Shown piece after piece: positions 42,401-53,141 of a stretch of DNA of 64,000 bases. Source of the stretch: Coccinella septempunctata (taxonomy: Eukaryota; Arthropoda; Insecta; Coleoptera; Coccinellidae); NCBI RefSeq assembly GCF_907165205.1, contig NC_058193.1:13127544-13191543 (forward strand). Direction: 5' to 3'. The notes beneath the pieces were generated by a model. That model worked only from the letters and a program-made list of their open reading frames with translations. It made no database searches and had not been told where the DNA came from. Each line of letters starts with the position of its first letter. The first letter of the stretch is position 1. The translations under genes were made by a program, and so were the position numbers.

Positions 42401-42415
42401 CTTACCTCTTTTCAG
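42401..42415 (+). promoter_or_regulatory. Candidate splice acceptor before the second zinc-knuckle ORF
   Basis: CTTACCTCTTTTCAG has a good pyrimidine tract and AG. The first ATG afterward is 42438, which opens the 257-codon ORF. A donor-like CAG|GTAATA at about 42388-42395 is too close to use with it; the leader donors are the better partners. Confidence 0.55.
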
Positions 42416-42437
42416 AATACCGTCTGACGGCAGCAAC

Positions 42438-43211
42438 ATGAGCGACTCAGACTTTCTGGAACGACTGGACGAGGAGCTGGGTCTTGTCGAGCCACTAAAA
42501 GACCAGGAACCGGAATCTCCTCCCCGTCCTGTGCCGTTGCCGTTGGGGGCACTCAAAGCATTTGGTCGCCCCAAACCAAACACCTCTTCCGCTGTCACCG
42601 ACCGTTCCACATCATCACCCAGGAAGCAGGAACTACAACAGGCGGCTGTTCCGACTCAGAGACAGAATGCAATGGAGATAGACATTCCAGCTGAAAAGAG
42701 AAATAAGCAAGATAAACGTTATTTCATAAACAAGGGGAAGATTGCCAAACAACCGGATAATCGTCAACATGACAGCCATCGACATAACAACCGTCCAGAT
42801 AACCGTCAAATAACAACCAAGATTCCAGCCAGAGTACGTACAGTTGGCACAATGGGGCCCAATGTCTATTTAGAACTTCGCCCTAATATGTGTTGGAGAT
42901 GTGGCCAAGGGGAGCACAGTCGAGCACACTGCACCGGTACCCCGATTCTCTTCTGCAGCAGTTGCGGCCTGCTAGGTACATTAACCAGAAATTGTACTTG
43001 TCAGTCTCATCACCGTCAACGCGAGGCTGCCGTCCAATGTGATATCCCCAGCGCATCCACCCAATCCGAACCGCCCCGGAAGAAATCGAACAAGTTCCGT
43101 ATGCCAACCAGTAGGGAGTTAGCCCTCCGTGCCTGTCCAAGATGTCGAGAACTCCGTGAGGCCAAGGACAATAGCAAGGAGAAATCACGTACAACTGAAG
43201 CCCGTCACTAA
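42438..43211 (+). CDS. Second zinc-knuckle protein, nucleocapsid-like, 257 aa
   Basis: ATG 42438 is chosen because it is the first after the acceptor-like site; the frame also has an ATG at 42396. Acidic N-terminus (MSDSDFLERLDEELG), then a Pro-rich and His/Arg/Asn-rich linker. Next comes CWRCGQGEHSRAHC (CX2CX4HX4C) and FCSSCGLLGTLTRNCTC. This matches the spacing and flanks of the element's own Gag nucleocapsid (CFRCGGYGHMRREC, FCSRC, RDCPC), so the two are probably duplicated copies. The C-terminus is basic with CPRC. Likely binds nucleic acid. It starts 138 bases after the kinase and may work with it. No known family beyond the zinc knuckle. Confidence 0.85.
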   Translation: MSDSDFLERLDEELGLVEPLKDQEPESPPRPVPLPLGALKAFGRPKPNTSSAVTDRSTSSPRKQELQQAAVPTQRQNAMEIDIPAEKRNKQDKRYFINKGKIAKQPDNRQHDSHRHNNRPDNRQITTKIPARVRTVGTMGPNVYLELRPNMCWRCGQGEHSRAHCTGTPILFCSSCGLLGTLTRNCTCQSHHRQREAAVQCDIPSASTQSEPPRKKSNKFRMPTSRELALRACPRCRELREAKDNSKEKSRTTEARH

Positions 43212-44133
43212 CTTAGTTATAACCGATTACACCGTAACAATTCCGTTCAAATTCCGTACAGGCACCACCGTTGACCGAAATACCGTATCTACAGATGTTC
43301 ATCCGTTCAACATGCAATTATAAATCAAACCTGTTAAAACTGTCCGAAAAATCTGTTATTTATGTAAGGAATACCAATAAAGGATACTGTTTCACCTTGC
43401 AACTGAGTATATCCGTCTATTAATCCAACAGATCTAACCAATTTCTGTCCTGAACCGAATCGAAATTATTGTACCGTCAATTTAACACTGTTTACCTGAA
43501 GAAAACACCGTCTACCTGAAAGCAGAATACAGAGAAAAACCGCTCCAAGAAGAAAAGTTGACCACGAAGAACGATGAAGATTGGAGAGTTTATTGTTAGA
43601 AATTACCCACCTGCAAGTCTCATACCGGATCCGAGAGTCTCAACGTCCGTACAGCCGGGTCACACCAGCCCATTGAGCCCCCACGTCGAGCTGTTGGAGG
43701 CTTTCCACCTGTTGCAGCTCCCACGATTCCTGGGTAACCTACAAAACCACGATGGAATTCAAACACCCGCCAAACACAGTTAAATTAGGTACTCACCGGA
43801 AGAATGAAACATGGCACGTTTCCGACCAGCGATGAAGATGAATTTCCACATGGGGAGGGAGGATTTTCCACTGTTATACACCATTTATCCACGGAACGCT
43901 GAACAAAGTTCTTTGACAAGATGGCGGAGACCTGCGCCGAAATGACTGACGCTGACGTTTCTGCGTGCGCATTGGAACTACCAGTGGCCAACCATAGAGA
44001 AGATAAGTACTATCGAATACAGCTATTGTAAACTGGTCACGAGTATATAGGTGGCGCGCGCGAAAGTAAGGTACTAGGGGTAGATAGAGTCGTGAAATTA
44101 AGCTCACTATTTCATCGTAAGTTAATTTCTTCC
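43212..44133 (+). other. Gypsy 3' region with small ORFs
   Basis: About 920 bp between the last long ORF and the polypurine tract. It starts with CCG-rich repeats (ACCGT, CCGTCTACCTGAA). Short ATG frames: 43574-43783 (69 codons), 43804-43902 (acidic start MKHGTFPTSDEDEF) and 43921-44031 (36 codons, MAETCAEMTDADV). None is recognised. They may be chance, or untranslated sequence needed for transposition. Confidence 0.35.
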
Positions 44134-44146
44134 GAGGTGGAGGTGG
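44134..44146 (+). promoter_or_regulatory. Gypsy polypurine tract
   Basis: GAGGTGGAGGTGG lies directly before the 3' LTR, where plus-strand synthesis is primed. Confidence 0.7.
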
Positions 44147-45537
44147 TGTAATGAACCCCAGTTTTCCGAGGAAAATTGAAGTTCATCTTAGTGAATTTTT
44201 TCGTTTTAAATTTCCGTCTTTGAAAATATTTTAATTCTCGAATATTCCGTACGTTCATTCCGACAGGCGGAGTAAATGTAAAAAACCGCTTATCTGTATT
44301 TTACGTTGTTTTTCTTACATGCCGCTGAAGATTTCAACGTTTTTCATCTGTTGATATGCGATAAACCGGAGCTGACGACGTTTTTCAGTCTTGCCGCATT
44401 CTGGAATTTTCAGATTTTTACCGTGGGAGGGGATATGCCTATAAAAGCAAATTTTCCCCCGCGACGGTCACTTTTCGACTTTTCGACTGTTACTTCAGTT
44501 CGTCGGCTGACTTTAGAATTTTACTTCAGTGCTTTCCTTTCGCTTGAGTATTATTTCGCTTTCTAACGTGGTTTCTAACTTCTAGTATAAATTCAGTTGA
44601 TTTTCCGTAGTACTTTCGCCGTTGAGAATAATCATTTTGTGTTATTTGCATCAGTGCTTAGAATTAATTTTTTAGTTTTTCTTTTTAAATCCTTTGAGTT
44701 TCGAGTGCTTGAAACAAAGGAGGTAGGTCCCCGTCTGTACCGTTCAGTTTCTTTGTTAGACCTACGCCGTTACTTCTTTAACTTTGACACTGCTGTACTG
44801 TATCGTTTCCTGTTGTATTTTATCGTTCTTTACCCTGTTTCGCGAGTCTGACTTTTCCCTTCGCTATCAGTCATGGCGTGTTAACCCTTGGGGTACTGAA
44901 GGGAAAGTTCCGTCAACCCCCCTGTCCGCGTCATAAGTGTTAAATCCGAAATCTCTTCTTTTCTGTCAGTCATGGCGTGTTAACCCTTGGGGCAGAGAAT
45001 AAGAGATACCGCAAGTAGTCAGTGAAATCCCGTAGTTGCGCTAAAAATAGACATTTTCTTCGCTGTCAGTCATGGCGTGTTAACCCTTGGGGCAGCGAAT
45101 AAAAGTCTCGAACAGATCCGCCCTTATTGTGTTTCATTCCCGGAGAAATACAACTACACACCGATACCGTATAGCAAGTCCTTAGCATTCGTCAGTTCTG
45201 GTTGGCGCATTTTTATTGAACCGTTAATTTTTCACTACACCCGGTATAAATTTCATAAAGTGCTCGTGACCGGATAAGATTTCCCGAATGTATTTTCACT
45301 GATAGAATCACTCATATTTTATATCACACATATCTCCCTTTGACATGTGATTAGTTTCCGAAGTTGTGAATAAACATTTACATAGTTCGATTTTGACTTC
45401 TTCGTTGTCGCTACTACCCTAGACAACATCGAGCTCTGTCTCTGGCTAGCAGCTACCCTGGTAGGTTTGCTATTCTTCCTATTGAAAAGAATAGCTGGCG
45501 CTCGAGATTAAGGCTTCTCCGAGAAACGCACGTTACA
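44147..45537 (+). repeat. Gypsy 3' LTR
   Basis: 1391 bp, offset 10187 from the 5' LTR, the same length and the same sequence in every stretch compared. Followed by AGTT, the target duplication. Confidence 0.95.
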
Positions 45538-45541
45538 AGTT

Positions 45542-47443
45542 ATATTTCTTGGTTATTCTTCTAGGAACATATAATTCAATTCCTGAATTTAGAACCGAGT
45601 AGAAGTTTGGAACGGATTTCTGAACATCATCATCGAGAATAATTTCGTTTCAATTTACTCTCGACAAATAACCCAACAAATCATTATAATTGGCTTTTTT
45701 AAAGTCTAGAAATGAGTAACTTTAATCGATCATTTTCAAGTTACCGGAGTCGATGTGAAAACATAGTGCGGGATGGTGTCTAAGGCATGGAACTAATATG
45801 TCAGTCGCTGATGAAACAACCATGTTCTGAAGTGAGGAAAATACAAGATCCAGTAACACATTGGTCATATTTGGAATTTCGTTGAATTGTACCATATTCA
45901 GTAGAGCGGTAGATTGCGCGATAATCGTTTGAGTTTTTGTTATTTTCATCGGGTTTTTATCTGGCTCACTTTTCCAACACATTTCCGGCAAATTAAAGTC
46001 TCCACAGCATACCAGATCTGAATGAGAATAACGATCGGATAGATCTTCTAAGTTTTCACAGTATTTCTCATAACATGATATGTCGCTTTTTGGAGGAAAA
46101 TATACATCAGATAATATGATATGTTTGGTACGAATATGAAGCAACACAAAAACAGCCTCTATATCATCGCATGTGGTTAAAAGAAAGACAAAGTACTCCT
46201 TACTGCTATCAGCACGCCCCCGCCTCTAGATGCGAAACTTGTTGATGCATCTCTGTCCTTACGGAATATATTAAAATCATTCATACCCAATTCTAAATTT
46301 AAGATATCCGCAGATAGCCAAGTTTCAGTGAAAAATAAATATCATAATCTGAACTGATTACAGCCAATGAAAGACTCGTTAACTTCGTACGCAAACCTCT
46401 TACATTTTGGTAATAGCAATTTAAATGATTGTTGAGCAGTGAGCTCGAATCAGAATCATCGCAAGTATACAAACCGTCATAAAGGCAAACATCACACTCA
46501 ACGTCATAGTCCAGATCCAAGTCAACACCACTCGAGGAATCCCCAGAACTTCCCCTAATATGAGACTCGAAATGGTCTCAGTAATATCCCCTCAGGCCAA
46601 GCTTCTGGATCAAGTAACCTTTCCTTTTCTATGTTTCTGCTTCCCACCTTAAAAGATCTCTTGCTGCCTCTCGACTTCAAATCGAAACAAAGAAGGTCAC
46701 TGTTTGGCCATCTCTGCTCAGCATATGAGAGAACATTGGATGCAGAAGTCTCCCCAGAAAGTCCTCCGATCCAAATCCAATTTCTTGCTGATGGTGCAGG
46801 TTTGATGTGGAGATCAGGTTTTCCCCTACCATGGATTGCCGGAACCTGTACAGTTGCCCTTCTCGGATGGGTAGGTTCAGACCGCTTCATCACTTCCACG
46901 GTTTGACCTGAGTCGACCACTCTTAATTTCTCAGATGGACCAGGCTGGCCAGCGTCTCGTTTCTCATCACATGTTTTAGACTTGGTTTTTCTGAAAATTG
47001 GTGGAGGAGGTTTGGTTTCATTATTCGGAATTCCCTTTGATCTTTGAAACTCCGGTTTACTAAATTTGTCAGATGGCATTAAACGAATAAGATCTTTATT
47101 GCTGTCCTTTAATGTGGTAACTTCATTTTTGAGAACGTTGAACTTAACTTGGAAATCATCTAAAAAACGTTTGGTATGTTTCTCAATTAACGCCTCAAGG
47201 AAATCGTTATCAGGTCATACGTTTTCCGACTCCTCAGGCTTGCTATTCAATTTGGCCTTCACTCCATCCAAACACCCATCACAGTAGAAGCAAAAATTTC
47301 TATATTCAGAGAAGACCTTTAATGCTGAATCCTTTACTTGAACGCACCTCGTATGGAAATCACGAGTACAGGCACTGCATTTTATTAATTTCGTGTTGAC
47401 AATGAAGTTATCTCTACATACTTCACAGATACTTGACATAGTT
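45542..47443 (-). pseudogene. CR1-like LINE: PHD-like ORF1 and AP endonuclease, left arm
   Basis: Minus strand, reading from the centre outward. ORF1 starts at 47439 with CEVCRDNF...CSACTRDFHTRC...CFYCDGC, a PHD-finger-like cysteine/histidine pattern found in ORF1 of CR1-group LINEs. A single in-frame TGA (about 47215) separates it from the rest (47079-46555). ORF2 begins near 46520 (NHLNCYYQNVRGLRTKL) and includes the endonuclease segment LVCCGDFNLPE...HHPALCF (46147-45722), with frame breaks. The ORF1 stop is shared with the right arm; YTCDD near 46455 is intact here but has a stop on the right. The gene continues at 33959. Confidence 0.85.
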
Positions 47444-48571
47444 TGTAACGGGTTTTCCTCGGTGTACTCGAGCGCTAGCTATTCTTTAAGGGAGAATAGC
47501 AAACCTACCATGGCAGCTACTAGCCGGAGACAAGGTTCCCTGGTGTCTAGGGTGTTAGCGATGCCCAATGATAGTCAAAATCAACGTACACAACTTTCAT
47601 TTGTCGACTCGTAAAAAAAAAGGCAACACAAGTGGCACTATTACAAAATTCTTACAGTGACTCGAAATCAGTGAGATTTACAGGGCAAAACAGACGGAAT
47701 AACACGGGATCCGATCTCAAAAGATATACGGGGGTTAACGGACTTGTTCGCCAGCCAGAACCTGAGGCGTACACTTAACGGATAGATATCGGACTTCAGC
47801 CAGGTTAGGGGATGAAAGACGGCACATATTTACGACAGCTCACCCCTAGGTGCGTTCTTCGCCCCCTGAGTATCCACGCCAGCGGGGTTCTTCGATAACA
47901 GCTGAGGTGAGCGTCGAAACAACAGGGGAGGAAAAAAGGTTAGCCACTCCAAAGTGCTTCCGCACCCCCTGAGTATCCACGCCAGCGGGGTGCTTCAGCA
48001 GTAGGGGTGGAACTTAACCCGGGGTAGGAAGGGATGAAGGAAGGTTTTTCGCCACTCCAAAGTGCTTCCGCACCCCCTGAGTATCCACGCCAGCGGGGTG
48101 CTTTAGCAGTAGGGGTGGAACTTAACCCGGGGTAGGAAGGGATGAAGGAAGGTTTTCCGCCACTCCAAAGTGCTTTCTGCGCCCCCTGAGTATCCACGCC
48201 AGCGGGGTGCTTCTGCAGTAGGAGTGGAACTTAACCTAGGGGTAGGAAGGGATGAGGGGAGGCTGAAGCTCCAATGATACGAAAGAGAGAAAAAAATGGC
48301 GGAGTGTCGTCTTTCCTATGGTTTGGCCACTTGCACTCACAAGAAAAAAAACAGTAGAGAAAAAAAATAACTCAAAAACTTCTTCTAAAATTTCCCCCAG
48401 AAAAGAAAACTAAAAGAATATTGGTGACTTCTCAGTAAAACCTCGAAAAATGATGGCAAGAAAACTCGGCGGATTCGGCAGTTAATCGGTAGTCAAAGTG
48501 AACTAATCAAGTGAAAATCGTAAGTGAAGTGGCCTGCGGGGAAACATCTGATTTTATACCCACAGGGGGGG
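47444..48571 (-). repeat. LTR-like block at the palindrome centre, left
   Basis: In its own orientation the block ends CCCGTTACA, four bases before the ATG of the LINE ORF1. The final 150 bp resemble the end of the kinase element's LTR (ACCCTAGACA, GGTAGGTTTGCTATTC, GCGCTCGAG). It holds 108-bp tandem repeats. Its 5' end is not visible; the block stops at the palindrome centre. Read as part of a related LTR family. Confidence 0.65.
47943..48266 (-). repeat. 108-bp tandem repeats, left
   Basis: Three copies starting at 47943, 48051 and 48159. The same core recurs a fourth time near 47870. Because 108 is a multiple of three, an apparent repeat protein of 36-residue units is open across it; I do not regard that as a gene. 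Confidence 0.85.
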
Positions 48572-48629
48572 TGCGGAAATCAGATGTGCCCGACAGTCGA
48601 AATTCGGTAAATTTGCGTCGATGAAAACG
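48572..48629. other. Palindrome spacer
   Basis: About 58 bases of unique sequence between the arms. The left arm has 13 extra bases near 48546-48558 that the right lacks. ACATCTGATTT (48544-48554) is the exact reverse complement of AAATCAGATGT (48577-48587), so a local hairpin spans the left junction. Confidence 0.8.
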
Positions 48630-49747
48630 TACCCCCCCTGTGGGTGTTTCCCCGCAGGCCACTTCACTTACGATTTTCACTTGATTAGTTCACTTTGACT
48701 ACCGATTAACTGCCGAATCCGCCGAGTTTTCTTGCCATCATTTTTCGAGGTTTTACTGAGAAGTCACCAATTTTCTTTTAGTTTTCTTTTCTGGGGGAAA
48801 TTTTAGAAGAAGTTTTTGAGTTATTTTTTTTCTCTACTGTTTTTTTTCTTGTGAGTGCAAGTGGCCAAACCATAGGAAAGACGACACTCCGCCATTTTTT
48901 TCTCTCTTTCGTATCATTGGAGCTTCAGCCTCCCCTCATCCCTTCCTACCCCTAGGTTAAGTTCCACTCCTACTGCAGAAGCACCCCGCTGGCGTGGATA
49001 CTCAGGGGGCGCAGAAAGCACTTTGGAGTGGCGGAAAACCTTCCTTCATCCCTTCCTACCCCGGGTTAAGTTCCACCCCTACTGCTAAAGCACCCCGCTG
49101 GCGTGGATACTCAGGGGATGCGGAAGCACTTTGGAGTGGCGAAAAACCTTCCTTCATCCCTTCCTACCCCGGGTTAAGTTCCACCCCTACTGCTGAAGCA
49201 CCCCGCTGGCGTGGATACTCAGGGGGTGCGGAAGCACTTTGGAGTGGCTAACCTTTTTTCCTCCCCTGTTGTTTCGACGCTCACCTCAGCTGTTATCGAA
49301 GAACCCCGCTGGCGTGGATACTCAGGGGGCGAAGAACGCACCTAGGGGTGAGCTGTCGTAAATATGTGCCGTCTTTCATCCCCTAACCTGGCTGAAGTCC
49401 GATATCTATCCGTTAAGTGTACGCCTCAGGTTCTGGCTGGCGAACAAGTCCGTTAACCCCCGTATATCTTTTGAGATCGGATCCCGTGTTATTCCGTCTG
49501 TTTTGCCCTGTAAATCTCACTGATTTCGAGTCACTGTAAGAATTTTGTAATAGTGCCACTTGTGTTGCCTTTTTTTTTACGAGTCGACAAATGAAAGTTG
49601 TGTACGTTGATTTTGACTATCATTGGGCATCGCTAACACCCTAGACACCAGGGAACCTTGTCTCCGGCTAGTAGCTGCCATGGTAGGTTTGCTATTCTCC
49701 CTTAAAGAATAGCTAGCGCTCGAGTACACCGAGGAAAACCCGTTACA
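48630..49747 (+). repeat. LTR-like block at the palindrome centre, right
   Basis: Mirror of 47444-48571. It contains four copies of CTGGCGTGGATACTCAGGGG (from 48989, 49098, 49206 and 49319; the second followed by A instead of G), each flanked by short complementary arms (GCACCCC/GGGGGTGC in the third). It ends CCCGTTACA, then AACT and the ORF1 ATG at 49752. Confidence 0.65.
48925..49248 (+). repeat. 108-bp tandem repeats, right
   Basis: Mirror of the left array. One base differs in the middle unit (GGGGATGCGG near 49118, where the left arm reads GGGGGTGCGG). Confidence 0.85.
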
Positions 49748-52120
49748 AACTATGTCAAGTATCTGTGAAGTATGTAGAGATAACTTCATTGTCAACACGA
49801 AATTAATAAAATGCAGTGCCTGTACTCGTGATTTCCATACGAGGTGCGTTCAAGTAAAGGATTCAGCATTAAAGGTCTTCTCTGAATATAGAAATTTTTG
49901 CTTCTACTGTGATGGGTGTTTGGATGGAGTGAAGGCCAAATTGAATAGCAAGCCTGAGGAGTCGGAAAACGTATGACCTGATAACGATTTCCTTGAGGCG
50001 TTAATTGAGAAACATACCAAACGTTTTTTAGATGATTTCCAAGTTAAGTTCAACGTTCTCAAAAATGAAGTTACCACATTAAAGGACAGCAATAAAGATC
50101 TTATTCGTTTAATGCCATCTGACAAATTTAGTAAACCGGAGTTTCAAAGATCAAAGGGAATTCCGAATAATGAAACCAAACCTCCTCCACCAATTTTCAG
50201 AAAAACCAAGTCTAAAACATGTGATGAGAAACAAGACGCTGGCCAGCCTGGTCCATCTGAGAAATTAAGAGTGGTCGACTCAGGTCAAACCGTGGAAGTG
50301 ATGAAGCGGTCTGAACCTACCCATCCGAGAAGGGCAACTGTACAGGTTCCGGCAATCCATGGTAGGGGAAAACCTGATCTCCACATCAAACCTGCACCAT
50401 CAGCAAGAAATTGGATTTGGATCGGAGGACTTTCTGGGGAGACTTCTGCATCCAATGTTCTCTCATATGCTGAGCAGAGATGGCCAAACAGTGACCTTCT
50501 TTGTTTCGATTTGAAGTCGAGAGGCAGCAAGAGATCTTTTAAGGTGGGAAGCAGAAACATAGAAAAGGAAAGGTTACTTGATCCAGAAGCTTGGCCTGAG
50601 GGGATATTACTGAGACCATTTCGAGTCTCATATTAGGGGAAGTTCTGGGGATTCCTCGAGTGGTGTTGACTTGGATCTGGACTATGACGTTGAGTGTGAT
50701 GTTTGCCTTTATGACGGTTTGTATACTTGAGATGATTCTGATTCGAGCTCACTGCTCAACAATCATTTAAATTGCTATTACCAAAATGTAAGAGGTTTGC
50801 GTACGAAGTTAACGAGTCTTTCATTGGCTGTAATCAGTTCAGATTATGATATTTATTTTTCACTGAAACTTGGCTATCTGCGGATATCTTAAATTTAGAA
50901 TTGGGTATGAATGATTTTAATATATTCCGTAAGGACAGAGATGCATCAACAAGTTTCGCATCTAGAGGCGGGGGCGTGCTGATAGCAGTAAGGAGTACTT
51001 TGTCTTTCTTTTAACCACATGCGATGATATAGAGGCTGTTTTTGTGTTGCTTCATATTCGTACCAAACATATCATATTATCTGATGTATATTTTCCTCCA
51101 AAAAGCGACATATCATGTTATGAGAAATACTGTGAAAACTTAGAAGATCTATCCGATCGTTATTCTCATTCAGATCTGGTATGCTGTGGAGACTTTAATT
51201 TGCCGGAAATGTGTTGGAAAAGTGAGCCAGATAAAAACCCGATGAAAATAACAAAAACTCAAACGATTATCGCGCAATCTACCGCTCTACTGAATATGGT
51301 ACAATTCAACGAAATTCCAAATATGAACAATGTGTTACTGGATCTTGTATTTTCCTCACTTCAGAACATGGTTGTTTCATCAGCGACTGACATATTAGTT
51401 CCATGCCTTAGACACCATCCCGCACTATGTTTTCACATCGACTCCGGTAACTTGAAAATGATCGATTAAAGTTACTCATTTCTAGACTTTAAAAAAGCCA
51501 ATTATAATGATTTGTTGGGTTATTTGTCGAGAGTAAATTGAAACGAAATTATTCTCGATGATGATGTTCAGAAATCCGTTCCAAACTTCTACTCGGTTCT
51601 AAATTCAGGAATTGAATTATATGTTCCTAGAAGAATAACCAAGAAATATAACTTCCCACATTGGTTCTCGCCACGTCTAAAAGGTCTCATTTATTCCAAA
51701 AAAGCTGCACACAAATTATTCAAGAAGTCTAATAGCAGAATTGATTACCTTGAATTCGCTGAACTAAGAAACCAATGTAAGATTGAATCTGAGAGTTGTT
51801 ATCGTGAGTACATAAGTTCAATCGAAGATTCTATTGAGAGCGATCCTAAGTTCTTTTGGAGATTTGTCAATGATTCTAAGGTAAACAAGGGTTTTCCCAA
51901 TACTATGTATTTTGAAAGTGAAATTTCAGATGATTCAAAAAAAATAGCTGAATTTTTTGGATCTTTCTTCTCTGAAGTATACAGGTTAAGTAAGCCCAGA
52001 AACTTTGTTAATATAACTCCAGATCATCAAGTCGACATAGGCAATATTTTATTTTCACAGGGCGAAGTATTACATGAGTTAATGACATTGCGGGAGTCAA
52101 ATGACTCAGGCATGGACAAT

Positions 52121-52192
52121 AGTAGTAGTAGTAGTAGTAAACTTTATTGAAACAATGTTTCAAAGGGCTAACGACCTAGGTCTTCCTGCCAC
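52121..52192 (+). mobile_element. 72-bp retroposed 3' tail with 9-bp duplication, right arm
   Basis: ATGGACAAT at 52112-52120 and 52193-52201 flank it; read on the minus strand the insert ends CAATAAAGTTT(ACT)n. One 3-bp unit longer than the left-arm copy (33420-33488), which accounts for the 3-base shift in arm alignment. Confidence 0.85.
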
Positions 52193-53141
52193 ATGGACAA
52201 TATTGCTTCAATATTTTTAAAACGTTGTGCTGGTGTATTGTCTGAACCTTTATGCAACTTGTTCGATGTTTCGCTGCGTAAAGAAATTTATCCAAAAGTC
52301 TGGAAGAACAATTTTGTCATCCCCATACATAAATCTGGCGATGTAAAAAATGTGAAAAATTATAGGCCTATTTTGAAGTGCTCCTATATTCCGAAATTAT
52401 TTGACAGGTTATTATATCTAAAGATTTCACCTCATTTTTCAAGTGTCTGCATAGCAGAGCAGCATGGTTTCATCAGCAAGAGATCTGTTACAATAAACTT
52501 GGTTTCATACATTGATATAATATGAAAAGCAATGTTGGAAAAATTTCAAGTCGATAGCATCTATACTGATTTCAAAAAAGCTTTTGATGTAGTAGGTACC
52601 TCATTGGCTATTAATTGAGAAATTAAAAGGCTTAGGTGTAGGCCCTCCGTTATTGGATTGGCTAGCGGATCGATTGCTTGAGTTTACTTTTAGGGTCCAA
52701 CTTGGAGATAATATTATCTCCGGGATGACTACGGTCCTTTCCGGGGTTGGTCAGGGCTCTCCACTATCAACTCTACTGTTTTTATGTTTCATAAATGATA
52801 TAGGAAAATACATTAGGAATTGCTACTTTTTATTGTTTGCGGACGATCTAAAGTTATTTAAGATTATAAAGACCATAAATGATTGTTTCTTATTGCAAGA
52901 GGATCTCAACAATATTGCTAGATGGTGTACTGACAATGAAATGAGTTTTAATATCGATAAATGCAATGTGATGAGATTTTTCAGGATAAATTCTCCCATA
53001 CAATATAATTATTCATTATTTGACGTCGAATTAAGTTCAAGTTTACTAGTAAAAGATTTAGGTTTACACATTGATCATAAGTTGAATTTTACTCAACATA
53101 TCTTTATTATTACCCAGAAAGCTCTAAAGATGTTAGGATTT

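Larger units (their letters stand above)
33960..45537 (+). mobile_element. Ty3/gypsy-type retrotransposon carrying a protein kinase
   Basis: 11578 bp: 1391-bp LTRs (TGTAATG...GTTACA), tRNA-Lys-like primer-binding site, leader, gag, pol, kinase, zinc-knuckle ORF, 3' region and polypurine tract. The flanking AGTT is duplicated at 33956-33959 and 45538-45541; the right arm at about 51650 holds the unoccupied site with a single AGTT. The LTRs match wherever I compared them, so insertion is recent. Long LTRs, a Lys-type primer site and 4-bp duplications recall the Osvaldo/Ulysses group; that placement is inference. No envelope protein is visible. It interrupts a minus-strand CR1-like LINE. Confidence 0.95.

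Noticed and set aside
40995..44146. Envelope gene in the kinase element
   Set aside because: No signal peptide, transmembrane segment or fusion-peptide-like region is visible after pol; the space is occupied by the kinase, the knuckle ORF and untranslated sequence.
48925..49251. 85-codon repeat protein (MDTQGAQKALWSGG... type)
   Set aside because: It is only an open frame through 108-bp tandem repeats (108 is a multiple of 3), without neighbours or a known family. The DNA repeat explains it fully.
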